64,000 nt of DNA, taken from contig JAPDOI010001314.1 of the NCBI GenBank assembly GCA_029168955.1, forward strand, positions 124,001-188,000, given 5' to 3'. The notes beneath the pieces were generated by a model that saw only the letters and a program-made list of their open reading frames with translations, was not told the DNA's origin and made no database searches. The DNA comes from Aplectana chamaeleonis (taxonomy: Eukaryota > Nematoda > Chromadorea > Rhabditida > Cosmocercidae). Positions 33,370-44,190 of the stretch are shown here, one piece after another; the first letter of the stretch is position 1, and every line of letters begins with the position of its first letter. Position numbers and translations under genes: made by a program.

Positions 33370-34200
33370 TGTCTGGGCTAGAAGATCGGCCGATGGCAGG
33401 GAGGCGAGTGGGCTGATCATGGTTTAGGATAACCAGGTCGCACTCCTCCGCCCATTCTTCAACGTCTTCTCCAACATCAGAGTCAAGTGAAGAGCAAAAG
33501 GTATTAGCATTGAAGTTGCCCGCAAAGACGACTGAGGGTGAGAGGGCGCAGTCATTGAGTTGTTTTAGAAGAGGGATAGGATTATAGGTTGGGGGACAAG
33601 ATGTAGTTGGGGGAATGTAGATGTTGAAGAGAGACAGGGAGTTTTCAGTGGGAGATGGCTGGGGACGTACTCGAGAGTACCGTCTTTAGGGAGATTGGGA
33701 ATTAGGTGAAAAGGAAGAGTGGATAGTACAAAAATAGAAACTCCTCCACTGAAAGACGATCTTGGAGCATGGTATGAAGTATAGCCAGGGATATTTGGGT
33801 GAGAAGAGGTAGCAGAGGGGAGAGGTTGGTTTCCTGAACCATGATAACATCTGGATGGTGAGTACGAGCAAAGAGAGAGCTCAGACAGTTTGGCACGAAG
33901 GCCATTGAGATTTATATGTGCAATAGTAAGGGGGCGCTTGGGGGTAGAGGAATCAGAGTTGGAAGGTGAGGAGCATAGAAGACAGCGAAAAGCAGAAATA
34001 TGATGCCTCGCAGAACTGAGACCCGAACAGAAGAGATGCACCCACCTTTGGCATCCGAAGCACTGGACGCTTGTTTTACTCCATGTGACATCCCTGCCGC
34101 ATGTGGCGCATGGGTACTCCTGAGCGGGTCCAGGATTCCTCTCCACGCCGGCCCTTTGTAGGAGAATCCTTAGGAGAGCTGAGGCCAGCTAGCATCTCTC
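33370..34200 (-). pseudogene. LINE PHD-like finger and APE-type endonuclease (broken)
   Basis: The endonuclease nicks target DNA to prime reverse transcription. ERNPGP leads into PCATCGRDVTWSKTSVQCFG and CQRWVHLFC...FRCLLC, a C-x2-C/C-x2-C/WxHxxxC PHD-like pattern (about 34145-33980). LTIAHINLNGLRAKLSEL starts the endonuclease; HHPDVIMVQETNLS follows in another frame (about 33860), then PGYTSYHAPRS in the first frame again. After a further shift FAGNFNANT (about 33520) stands where active enzymes have GDFNA, so the catalytic Asp is replaced by Asn, and SGDHIPIFVHI (about 33300) supplies the terminal Asp-His. At least three frameshifts are visible. Confidence 0.8.
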
Positions 34201-34316
34201 TCATAGCAAAAACCCTCTTCGTGGAGGGGTTGATGTCGGTTTGCACGGAGTTGATGTTGTTTCCTCCACACGGCCACGGCACGAACGTACGTCATCTCGG
34301 CAGCAATGACGGAGTT

Positions 34317-35811
34317 AGCGCTACTCAGGCGATCCACGGCCGCGAGCCGCATTGAAGAGAAATTGGAACCGCCTATAAGTTCGTCTCATTCTCCCAATCT
34401 CTGGGCCACAGTTTTGCTGTTGGAGCGAACTGAAAGAGCCCGAACAGCTGCAGCAGTGGCCCGGATAGCAATAAAAGCGAATCTGAAGATTGGGAAGAGG
34501 TATTTCGCTTATTCTTGTAGCGACAGTCTCCGAACCTTCTGAATTCTTTTGGGCTGTGAATAGCCTTATATGACGCTCAAGCTTAGATTTGCTATGCCCG
34601 CCCCGCCTATTTCTCCGTTGGTCACAGAGAGCGTGGGCGGGTCTGGCATTGTATTTTCAACATTGAGGACCAATTAGCACTATTCATTGCTTGTTTTTAG
34701 TAGTCTTTTCTATATTATTGTTCCCATAAACCCCGAATAATCTGATTTTCGTTGGAATGTTCAAACTGTTCTGCACATGAGCCGATTCTTCACTTATTTA
34801 AAGCCAGCGTTAACAACGAAACCAATTATCCATTTGGCGCCAGAAATTGACAGTTGCGTGACTTTCGCAACAATTTTGTTGTAAAAAAAAAACAATCACA
34901 AACCGGCCATTATACGGTCCCGAAATGTGAATGTAACATGCCCACCCTGTCCATGGTCCCAGTTTCCGTTCATGAAAATTGGAGAAAAATCCAGTGAAAA
35001 AACCGCTATTGGACCTATTTTCACCCTTTTTTTAAATTTGTCAAAAAATTGTTCTGCAGAAAATTCAAAGGTTCGAATAAACATTTCATCAAAACCTAAA
35101 TAGGAAGGCGTCAAAAAATTTGGCACCATATCAAGTCCCTATCAACGCTCCAGAGTAAAATTATCAGAAGTTGGTTCTCCTAAGCAGTTATCTTTCAGTC
35201 AAGGCGAAAATGTTGTCTTCGGACCATCTCGATGTTCTGCTGATTTATGGCTTGTCGTATGATCGACCATCAGATGATCCATAGCACTGCACGCCAAATA
35301 AGGCTCTCAATCGAATAGTGAAAGGCGTTTTGTTCATTTTAAAGTTCTGCTTAATACTTTGGTAATTATGCTGTGTAGGAGCATTAATTAACGAAAAAAG
35401 CGTTTTAAACGATCCGTCATAAGGCGCGCGAGTGGCTAATACGCCGTGAGAATACTGATTAGAGGCAGTGTTGTCGCCGGCGTTCGGTCTGAACGGATGT
35501 ACCGAGTTGCAGTGGCTGGCGAGTAAAACCAGCATCAAGGATGTAATCTCAGCCCTTAATGATTGTCCCCGGCTTCGATCGCCGCTTGATGGCCTTGCGG
35601 CGTCGTTTAAACCAGGTTGAGGCGTGGCCCTGCGATCGGTCTATGAGAAGTGCGGACCCTATGCTTTCAGCATGAAAATTAGTGTGCTCACTTTTCTCCA
35701 GCTCAAGAATTCTTGCGTTACCTCATTCTCCAGATGGAGAATTAGTGCAGTTCTCTGATGTATCGTGAGTGTGAACCTAAGATACTCAAGAAATTAGCGA
35801 AACGAGGTAAG
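34317..35811. other. Spacer between LINE copies
   Basis: Mixed sequence. Apart from the short minus-strand frame at 35245-35538, listed separately, nothing is supported. The 78-residue plus-strand frame at 34306-34542 begins inside the LINE target duplication and has no recognisable domain. Confidence 0.4.
35245..35538 (-). CDS. Hypothetical small protein (uncertain)
   Basis: A 96-97-residue frame starting MLVLLASHCNSVHPFRPNAG and ending RSYDKP. The start is weakly hydrophobic, too short for a clear signal peptide. Its composition is less biased than the repeat-derived frames nearby. No family was recognised and no splice partners were found. Confidence 0.25.
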   Translation of the reverse strand: MMLVLLASHCNSVHPFRPNAGDNTASNQYSHGVLATRAPYDGSFKTLFSLINAPTQHNYQSIKQNFKMNKTPFTIRLRALFGVQCYGSSDGRSYDKP

Positions 35812-36066
35812 CTTCTTTGCAGCCGCAGGAAGGTTCTTGTCAGAGGTTCGAGAAACGGGCGACTAAAACCGGATTCGTCCACAAATCCATCGTTGTCAAG
35901 GTGGTAGGTCTCTTTGGGCAATCGAAGAGGTGCTCAATTGTGTGGCCACGGCTACCACAGTCCGAGCACTCGTCAGGCTTAGTGTGATCGATCTTATGCA
36001 AGTATGACACTAGCATAGGGGAATGTCCGCAGCGTAACGAGGCAAGGGTACTTCTAGCCCGCCTAC
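35812..36066 (-). mobile_element. LINE 3' fragment, copy 3
   Basis: On the minus strand it contains the end of the LINE coding region (equivalent of LRCGHSPMLVSYL, zinc knuckle, DLWTNP) and the 3' terminus GCGGCTGCAAAGAAGC. It breaks off at about 36066, where a plus-strand copy of the LINE 5'-end segment begins. Part of this junction is repeated at 36478-36526. Confidence 0.75.
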
Positions 36067-36176
36067 CGAGATCTGCTGAGATGTCGTACGTTCGTGCCGT
36101 GGCAGTGTGGAGGAAAGAAGTCCACCTCCGTGCAAACCGACGTCAACACCTCCGCGTGGAGGGTTTTTGTAATGGG
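36062..36176 (+). repeat. LINE 5'-end-derived repeat, copy 2
   Basis: CTGCTGAGATGTCGTACGTT...GGAGGGTTTTTGT, opposite in orientation to the adjoining LINE 3' fragment. A further two copies follow at 36384-36472 and 36525-36624, the last again preceded by the same LINE scrap, showing local duplication of the junction. Confidence 0.75.
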
Positions 36177-39166
36177 CGAGGTCAGCTGGCTGAGCTGGCT
36201 TGTAGCGCTGCCGGACTGGGTGGCAGTTGACTGAGGAAACAAGTGGCAGAAACTTATGGTAGAAGTTCGCGGACAAGGTTAGCTAGCGGAGTTGACCTAT
36301 TGAGCTACTGCAATGGCTGGCAGAGTGGACTGACTGGGTGAGCTGGTAGTTATTCACGGACTAGGTCAACTGGCGGAGTTGGCCGAGATGTACGTTCGTG
36401 CCGTGGCAGTGTGGAGGAAAGAAGACCACCTCCGTGCAAACCGACGTCAACCCCTCCACGTGGAGGGTTTTCGTCATCCCGCAGTGTAACGAGGCAAGGG
36501 TTCTTCTAGCCCGCCTACCGAGATCTGCCGAGATGTCGTACGTTCGTGCCGTGGCAGTGTGGAGGAAAGAAGACCACCTCCGTGCAAATCGACGTCAACC
36601 CCTCCGCGTGGAGGGTTTTTGTCATGGGCGAGGTCAGCTTGCGGAGCTGGCTTGTAGCGCTGCCGGACTGGGTGGCAGTTGACTGAGGGAACAAGTTGCA
36701 GAAACTTATGGTAGAAGTTCGCGGACAAGGTTAGCTAGCCGAGTTGACCTATTGAGCTACTGCAATGGCTTGCAGAGTGGACTGACTGGGTGAACTGGTA
36801 GATATTCACGGACTATGCCAGCTGGCGGAGCTGGCCTGTGGCGCTACCGCACTGGCTGGCAGTGTAGGCTGGCGGGGTCAAATGGTAGATATTCATGGAC
36901 TGTGTCAGCTGGCGGAGCTGGCTTGTGGCGCTGCCGGACTGGCTGGCAGAGTAGACTGACGTAGTTAACTGATTGAAGTTCGCGGGCAAGGTTAACTGGC
37001 GTAGGTGTACTATTGCTGCTGCGCTAGCTGGCAGAGTTGACTGACGAAGTCAACTGGTAGATATTCACGGACTAGGTCAGCTGGCGAAGCGGGCCTGTGG
37101 CGCTAACGGACTGGCTGGCAGTTGACTGACGGAGTCAAGTGATAGAAACTCTCAATAGAAGTTCACGGACAAGGTGTTAGCTGGCGGAGTTGACCTATTG
37201 AGCTACTGAAATGGCTGGCAGAGTTGACTGACGTAGTCAACTCGTAGATATTCACGGACTAGATCAGCTAGCGGAGCTGGCCTGTTGCGCTGCCGGACTG
37301 GCTGGCGGGGTCAAATGGTAGATATTCACGGTTTAGGTCAGCTGGCGGAGCTGGTCTGTGGCGCTGCCGGACTGGCTGGCAGAGTCGACTGGCGTAGTCA
37401 ACTGGTACAAGTTCGCGGGCAAGGATAACTGGCGTAGGTGTACTATTGAGCTGCTGCACTGGCTGGCAGAGTTGACTGACGAAGTCAACTGGTAGATATT
37501 CACGGACTAGGTCAGCTGGCGAAGCGGGCCTGTGGCGCTAAAGGACTGGCTGGCAGTTGACTGACGGAGTCAAGTGATAGAAACTCTCAATAGAAGTTCA
37601 CGGACAAGGTGTTAGCTGGCGGAGTTGACCTATTGAGCTACTGAAATGGCTGGCAGAGTTGACTGACGTAGTCAACTGTTAGGTATTCACGGACTAGGTC
37701 AGCTGACGAAGCTGGCCTGTGGCACTGCTGGTCCTGCTAGCAATCAGGGAACGGCGCGCGGTGTGGATATCCACACCGGAAGGGGGTCTGAGCTGCGCAA
37801 GGGTGGAGTGGGAAGGGGTCTGAGCTCCGCCGGGAGACCAAGTGAACCATTCTGAACGGGGTTATACACTGTTAGAAGTTAATTTTTACGAAGAATTCGA
37901 TTATACCGACTCATTTAAATGATATCGTGCTGTAACTAAGTTAGAGTAAAAGTTAAAAACATAATGTTTCCCTAAGGTCGAATATGAATTTTACAGCAAA
38001 ACAGACCAAACTCCTGGGAGTGGGTTTGAAAAAATCGCCAAAAATATTTGACCTATTAGCTGGCCTGTGGCGCTGCCGGACTGGCTGGCAGTTGACAGAC
38101 TCACGTGGTGGAAATTCACGGTAGAAGTTCACGGGTAAGGTTAGCCGGCGGAGTTGACCCATTGAGCTACTGAAATGGCTGGCAGAGTTGACTGACGTAG
38201 TCAACTGGTAGATATTCACGGACAAGGTCAGCTGGCGGAGCTGGCCTGTGGCGCTGCCGTACTGGCTGGCAATCTAGACTGGCGGAGTGAAATGGTAGAT
38301 ATTCACGGACTAGGTCAGCTGGCGGAGCTGGCCTGTGGCGCTGCCGGACTGGCTGGTAGTTGACAGACTCACGTGGTAGAAATTCACGGTAGAAGTTCAC
38401 GGGTAAGGTTAGCTTGCGGAGTTGACCTATTGAGCTACTGAAATGACTGGCAGTGTTGACTGACGTAGTCAACTGGTAGATATTCACGGACTGGGTCAGC
38501 TGGCGGAGCTGGCCTGTGGCGGGGCCTACTGGCTGGCAGTGTAGACTGGCCGGGTAAAATGGTAGATATTCACGGACTAGGTCAGCTGGCGGAGCTGGCC
38601 TGTGGCGCTGCCGGACTGGCTGGCAGTGTGGACTGGCGGAGTCAAATGGTAGATATTCATGGACTAGGTCAGCTGGCGGAGCTGGCCTGTGGCGCTGCCG
38701 GGCTGGCTGGCAGAGTCGACTGACGTAGTCATTTAGTAGAAATTCGCGGGCAAGGGTAACTGGCGAAGCTGGCCTGTGGCGCTGCCGAACTGGCTGGTAG
38801 TGTAGACTAGCGGGGTCAAATGGTAGATATCCACGGAGTAGGTCAGCTGGCGGTGCTGGCCTGTGGCGCTGGCTCGCAGTGTAGACCGGCGGGGTCAAAT
38901 GGTAGATATTCACGGACTTGGTCAGCTGGCGGAGCTAGCTTATGGCGCTGCTGTAACCTGCTGTCGGAGTTGACTGACGAGTCAACTGGTAGATGTTCAC
39001 GGACTAGGTCAGCTGGCGGAGCTGGCCTGTGGCGCTGCCGGGCTGGCTGGCAGAGTCGACTGACGTAGTCATTGGGTAGAAATTCGCGGGCAAGGGTAAC
39101 TGGCGGAGCTGGCCTGTGGCGCTGCCGAACTGGCTGGCAGAGCCGTCTGACGGAGTCAGCTGGTAG
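36170..39166. repeat. 87-bp minisatellite, main block
   Basis: The unit GTCAGCTGGCGGAGCTGGCC-TGTGGCGCTGCCGGACTGGC-TGGCAG...GGTAGATATTCACGGACTAG repeats at 87 bp (GGTCAGC at 38226 and 38313). Because 87 is a multiple of three, one frame stays open (for example 38167-38913 minus, 248 residues), which is an artefact. A unique segment (about 37737-38045) interrupts it and contains the palindrome GTGTGGATATCCACAC. Confidence 0.85.
36384..36624 (+). repeat. LINE 5'-end-derived repeats, copies 3 and 4
   Basis: Copy 3 starts GCCGAGATGTACGTTCGTGC (about 36384) and copy 4 CTGCCGAGATGTCGTACGTT (about 36525). Between them (36478-36526) is CGAGGCAAGGGTTCTTCTAG from the LINE C-terminal coding end. Both are followed by 87-bp minisatellite sequence. 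Confidence 0.75.
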
Positions 39167-39179
39167 AGGTACGAGGTTG

Positions 39180-39764
39180 AGCATTTACACGCCGAGGCCT
39201 GCGTACTACCAGTGAGAGACCATTGCCAACTTCAGGCACAACAGCTGTACATAAACATCTTGAAGCAGCCAAATCATCCGTCGCGAAGAGTATTAGACCC
39301 TGTGAGAGAGAGGTATAAAAAAGCCAGTTTTCTGATGCTCCCACGAAAATCAATATACAGAGATGGACAAGCGCACAACAAGAACGCATCCTTCTCTTGC
39401 GTGCGGAGCGTACCCAATTCATCAAGGATCATTTGAGCAAGGCCGCCGTAAGCCCCTTCACTGAGTGTCGTGCCGCCCAAGGTGAGCGAAACCGAGATGG
39501 ATTCGCTAGGCGCGCCAGGTGCTCCCTTGCGTCTTTACGCTGTGGACACTCCCCATGCTGATGTCATTTTCGCATAGGATTGATAACAGCAAACCAGAAG
39601 AGTGCTCGGATTGCGGTATTCAGGACATACTACTGCGCACCTGTTCAATTACCCGATTAGACTGACTACATTGACGACAGTGGATTTGTGGATGAATCCA
39701 ACGCTGGTGGCCGAGTTTCCGAACCTGTGGCGAGACCCCTCTTTGGCTGCAAAGAAGAAGAAGA
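39180..39764 (+). mobile_element. LINE copy 4, 5'-truncated, with 13-bp target duplication
   Basis: This 585-bp insertion carries only the C-terminal coding end and the 3' terminus TGCAAAGAAGAAGAAGAA. AGGTACGAGGTTG occurs exactly on both sides (39167-39179, 39765-39777). Readable coding: HCQLQAQQLYINILKQPNHP, then LTTVDLWMNPTLVAEF. It is inserted in the 87-bp minisatellite and shows the hallmarks of target-primed reverse transcription. Confidence 0.9.
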
Positions 39765-39777
39765 AGGTACGAGGTTG

Positions 39778-41229
39778 GCCTCGGGAGTTGCTGGAATCCC
39801 TGGCAAAGGTGGAGTTGGTCTGTGGAGCTGTCAAACCCGCTGGTACAGTTTTACTGACGGAGACTACTGGTAGATATTCACGAACGAATTAGCGGGAGAG
39901 GCTGGCCTGAGAAGCCGCTGAACCTTCAACTAAAGTTTACTGACGAAAGCAAATGATAGAGATTTTCGGAAGCGCCAAGCTGGTGAAGCGGGAACGTGGT
40001 GCTCTTGAACAGGCTGGCAAAATTGGCGAAGTCAACTTGCAGAGCTTCACGGACGAGTTTGGGTAGCGTAGGTAGTATGCAGAGCTGTCGAATTGGCTGG
40101 CCGAGGCGTAGTTGACTTGAAGGGCTGCTGAAGTGGTTAGCAGACTCACAGTCGACATTTAGAGCTGCTGGACTGACTTGCAGAGTTGACTGAAGAGGTG
40201 ATTACGTAGAGGTTCGCAGACGTGCTAAGCTTGCGTGGTTGAGGGTGTGCTGCTGGATTCACTGGCGAGTTTTTACGACAAGGTCTATGCGTGAAATCAA
40301 AGTGCTGTGCAGCAGTTTCCCGTTTCGATGGTTTACCGCCTCATCGTGGCGAGAGGGTGTTCCTGGGCGTGTCGGTGCCCAGCTGAGAGTAAGTCTTGAA
40401 AAATGGGGAATAAGTATCCAAGACTCTTCGTAATCAAACCTTTAATGGATAGAGAAGCATCTCGGTGCGTAATATATGACATGAAATCCTCAGACAGTCG
40501 ACGCGTTCAAAGTTTGTCGAATATGCATTCAATTCGAAGACAAGGTGGTTTCTAGCACAGTCAGGGAACATGCTGCTAGGGAGCATGTGCTTCTATTGTG
40601 TTTTTAATTACAGCATGAGCCTCAACTGATAGGAGCTCCATGATACACATTCAACACGAAATAGATTCCCAAGGAAAACATACTACACTTTCTGGAGCCA
40701 GGACTCAGAAGCTGGCCAGCTCGCATGTCGGTGTGCCGGCTACGCCGCGTGTCAGCATAATGCGTTTAAAGCGCTGGACTACCTTGCAGCACGTCTGCGA
40801 TGGAATTTTGGAGCACCTGCTGCTGTGCGGAGCACGCGCCCTGCAATAGGTTCCCATGGTAGTGACCACTACAGAATGCATATTCGACATTTACGGAAGG
40901 CGGCGACTTTCTGAGTTTGTAACTGTGAAAATTCAATGTAAGAGAACAATTCATTTTCAGGATATTCCATACGTACATTTCACTTTTCCAAAGCTATCAA
41001 TGGAAGAGCCTTGACGGCTGTATAATGGATGGTCGAATGATTGTTCTATGCGTAGTCGGTCAGTCCGGGACTTGATGCCACGTCAAAATGTACTTGATGT
41101 CTATTTACACTTGAGCATAAAGTTTTTTTTCGCGTGAACTCATAGTATAGGTGGGAATGCTGCTAAGAAGTGAGAATGGGGTGAGTATGCCGTGAATATA
41201 AGGTGAATGTAATGCGAAATTAAGTGAGT
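39778..41229. repeat. Diverged minisatellite grading into unique spacer
   Basis: From 39778 to about 40270 degenerate GCTGGC/GTTGACTGA units of the 87-bp family persist. From about 40270 to 41229 nothing recognisable remains; the short frames there have no domain. Confidence 0.5.
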
Positions 41230-41625
41230 TTACAGCAAAATTGGAGATGTTGGTCTGGCTGGCGAAGTTTATTGACGAGAGCAACATGTAGGGGCTCTTG
41301 AACAAGGTTGGCTCGCGTAGTTGCCGAACTGGTTGGCGCAGTTGACTGGCGGAGCCAACTGGCAGAGCGTTACCGACAAGGTTAACTGGCGGAGCTGAGA
41401 TGTGGAGCTGCTGAACTGGCTGGCAGAGTTGACTGGTGGAGTTCACTGGTAGATTTTCACAGGCGAGGTCAGCTGGTGGAGCTGGCCTGTTGCGCTGCCG
41501 GACTGGCTGGCAGAGTTGCCTGATGGAGCCCACTGGTAGAGCGTTACGGGCAAGGTTAATTGGTGGAGCCGAACTATTGAGCTGCTGGCTGGCAGAGTGT
41601 ACTGGCGGAGTCTACTGTTGGAAGG
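41230..41625. repeat. 87-bp minisatellite, distal block
   Basis: GGCTGGCAGAGTTGACTGG and GGTCAGCTGGTGGAGCTGGC units resume, more diverged than in the main block. Confidence 0.7.
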
Positions 41626-41749
41626 TTCATGTTTGGGAGCTGGTGCCCTCTGTTGAAGGAGATTCATTGCTCCTATGCGTGTCGGTATGAAACTATTTGG
41701 GGAGGGGGAGGCACTCAGGATTCAGTTGGAAAATGAGTGATACCGCTTT

Positions 41750-42134
41750 CAGGTTCCGCCCGTAGCAGACTACGTAGCGCCAAGTGACGCTGGGGGTTTG
41801 CATCTTTAACATTCGTTATTGATCTGACTCCCCAGCGACCACTGGGCCCGGCCTGTCGCTGACGGCGGAGTCATAGCAACGGCAGTAGCGGCTGTCACTA
41901 ATATTATCGATACCATCGTTAACCACGTGCCGTCCTCGGACACATTGAATGCGCCAGCCGTCGAGCTGACGCTCCGACGCCATGACGCCTTGCCGCTGGT
42001 CGTCTGCTATGGACGGAGCCTAACCCTGTGCCGCCCTCCGGACACGTTGCATGCGCCAGCCGTCGAGCGTCATGCGCATGACCCCCCGACGCCTTGACGC
42101 TTTGCTGCTGGTCGTCTGCTATGCTCGGAGCCTC
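41750..42134 (+). mobile_element. MITE with GGCTCCGTCC ends, copy 2 with partial duplication
   Basis: The homologue of 26119-26403 in opposite orientation: CCGCCCGTAGCAGACTACGT at the left, GTCTGCTATGGACGGAGCC at the right (ends about 42021). The right third (from ACACGTTGCATGCGCC to TCGTCTGCTATGCTCGGAGCC) is repeated at 42035-42134. Confidence 0.65.
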
Positions 42135-43310
42135 AGAAGTCGAAGTGATTCCATGGAGTCTCCACGAAAACAATGACTGATAACGCTATCAGGCATATCA
42201 TATCAGCCCAAATTTTCATTTTCATGGATGTATCGTTTTTCTCGAGTGCCCCCAGCCAAACAGTTTTAAGCCTGCGTGCGTGTGCAGAACGAGGGTGGAG
42301 ACAGCAGGAGAGGGTGGGAGTGAAAGAGACGCAGCATACGCGCGCACGCACGTGTAAATTTGAGTGAATTTGTCCTAAAAGCAGAGGTTTCAAGTCAAGT
42401 GGCTGCCACGGGCTAGGGACCCGAAGGGTCACTAGTAAATTGAAATAAATTAGAAAACTCGAAATGAATACGATTTTTTTAATTTAAAAAGTCGGATCTT
42501 TGAAAACAGAATTAAACCTGAATTAAATTAGAGATTTTCTAATACTTTCTTCAAATTCGTTTTATGTGTGCGTCAAAAATTTTGATTCCAAGAAGGAAAG
42601 TTCTTGGAGAATTAAATAAATTTGACATTTTCAAAGTTGAATAAACTAGAGTAGACATAGTCACACATTACAGCGCTTCACATTTTCCCACTGCTCACCC
42701 ACTCGATTGATTGTTTCAACCCTATATGCCTTTTTTGGGAGTAAGCCATGTATAGATCAAAAAGAAAGAGTGATCGATGCTGATTCCGAAAATGTCTTCG
42801 TGTTTGAAAAATGTCCACTTTCCATGTTGCTGACAGCGGGCTGGATGTGACGATGGCTGGGGGGAATCAATGAGACGGGGGTGAGGAACCAGCGAAGATC
42901 TGAGGGCTGCTGTCTCTGGAAACTGCATGAAGAAAGAGTGCGTTTGACGCGGAGAGTGCAGAAAGCAGCTGCGAGGAGGAACGCAGACAGTGGACGCCGA
43001 GCTCCCTGTCCATGGAACTGTAGTATACAGTATCCAAATTTCGCTAGTTCAAAAGGAACCCCCAACCATTGAATAGTCCTCAACCCCAGGATCACGAATA
43101 TCGCTCTAGTTTCGCTCAAAGTTGACTTTGAAGCGAGTTATAGGAACAAGACGAAAAAGACGCTAAAACCCGACCTCGCGCGCAAATGTCCTGAATTCTG
43201 CAGCATTTCTGCAGCATTTCTTGACAAAAACACGATTTTCCCGAATTCTCGACAACTTCTCCCTGAATTTAGAACAACTTTGGATTCTCGACCTATTCAG
43301 GACAAGTTTT
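42135..43310. other. Spacer with a dispersed repeat at its start
   Basis: ATGACTGATAACGCTATCAG with flanking sequence (about 42173-42240) recurs at about 24089 and, inverted, at about 45680-45790. The rest is mixed; the 120-residue minus frame at 42757-43119 has no recognisable domain. Confidence 0.4.
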
Positions 43311-43311
43311 C

Positions 43312-43800
43312 GACGAATTCAGGACATCTAGTTTTACCTGAGTATAAAATTTACGTTCGCTCGGTGTTGGAGTATGGTACCTGCTTTTTTGCGCCCTGCA
43401 AACGGCAGAATGTAGATATTTTGGAAAGGGTGCAAAATAGTTTCACGCAGAAAGTCTCTATTCGGGCACGTGGATTCACGTATGCGAACATTCCTAGTTT
43501 TCTCAGAAATAAAAGACTACAACTGGACACACTTGCTCTCCGTAGGAGAAGAAATGATTCATTTTTGATTTATGACGAACGGTTTAGTGGGACTTAAGCT
43601 ATCTGAATTCTTTACCTTGAGACGTTTTAACACTAGAGGACAGGGGTTCAAACTCAGCTTCCTTTTGCCTCGCATTCGGAAAATAAGGCGTAATTTTCCC
43701 ACAATCCGAGAGGGATCGGAGTATCTGTGCTTCAGCAAAAGGCTACTGATGCCTAGTTCCTTCGCTATTCTCAGAAGGCAGGATGTTAAGGACATGAGGT
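43312..43800 (+). pseudogene. C-terminal fragment of a second LINE family (CR1-like)
   Basis: YVRSVLEYGTCFFAPCKRQN (about 43345), then ILERVQNSFTQKV, LRNKRLQLDTLALRRRRND, and in a second frame FFTLRRFNTRGQG, PRIRKIRRNF and RREDV-like end. This succession matches the thumb and tail region that follows the RT in CR1/RTE-type non-LTR elements and differs from the LINE family at 27-39 kb. A frameshift near 43590 joins the two parts. No RT core is present, so the copy is 5'-truncated. Confidence 0.65.
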
Positions 43801-43935
43801 AACTTCCTCTTCGCTGCAGCGACAGGTTTCGCCAACTATCCCTCATCGTGTCAGGACCAGCAGCGGCACTATGGCAGGGTCGGCCGTGAGAACAGTCTGT
43901 ACGCGCCCATCGCTGCGACGGGTCGCTGAGGGGTG

Positions 43936-44063
43936 TTAAACCTAGTGCATAGTTCCCGCGACGGGCGACGCGACGCCGTCTTTAGGATAGATATCGACGG
44001 AAAATCGATATGGTTTAAATGCACTGTCGCTGTCGCGCGTCGCGGCTAGTATGAACTAGGCCT
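43936..44063. mobile_element. MITE, TTAGGCC family, copy 2
   Basis: CCTAGTGCATAGTTCCCGCG at the left is inverted at the right as CGCGGCTAGTATGAACTAGG. GCGACGGGCGACGCGACG inside is typical of the family. It abuts the next copy directly. Confidence 0.65.
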
Positions 44064-44190
44064 TAGGCCGGGATCATACTTCTGACGACGAGCGACGCGA
44101 CGCAATATTTACCATTAATACCAAAAATCGATTTGCGTGAGATGCACGGTCGCTGTCGCTGTTCGTGGGAAGTAAGATCCCGGCCTAATA
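44064..44190. mobile_element. MITE, TTAGGCC family, copy 3
   Basis: TTAGGCCGGGATCATACTTC and the inverted GAAGTAAGATCCCGGCCTAA delimit 127 bp; arms hold GCGACGCGACG. The interior matches 25848-25975 inverted. Confidence 0.8.

Larger units (their letters stand above)
30892..34304 (-). mobile_element. LINE copy 2, near full length (3.4 kb)
   Basis: On the minus strand: 5' segment (34304-34200), one coding region with PHD-like zinc finger, APE-type endonuclease, RT and a C-terminal zinc-knuckle-like end, then a 3' end in GGCTACAAAGAAGAAAGAAG. The flanks AATGATGGAGTT (30880-30891) and AATGACGGAGTT (34305-34316) form a 12-bp duplication with one mismatch, giving both edges. Short length and single coding region with APE and RT are common in non-LTR elements of the Jockey, CR1, RTE and Ingi groups; the clade is not assigned. 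Confidence 0.85.

Noticed and set aside
38167..38913. 248-residue minus-strand frame
   Set aside because: The 87-bp minisatellite is a multiple of three and stop-free in this frame; repeats of the same 29 residues have no family resemblance.
43936..44190. Nematode telomeric TTAGGC repeats
   Set aside because: TTAGGC occurs only as part of single MITE ends, never in tandem.
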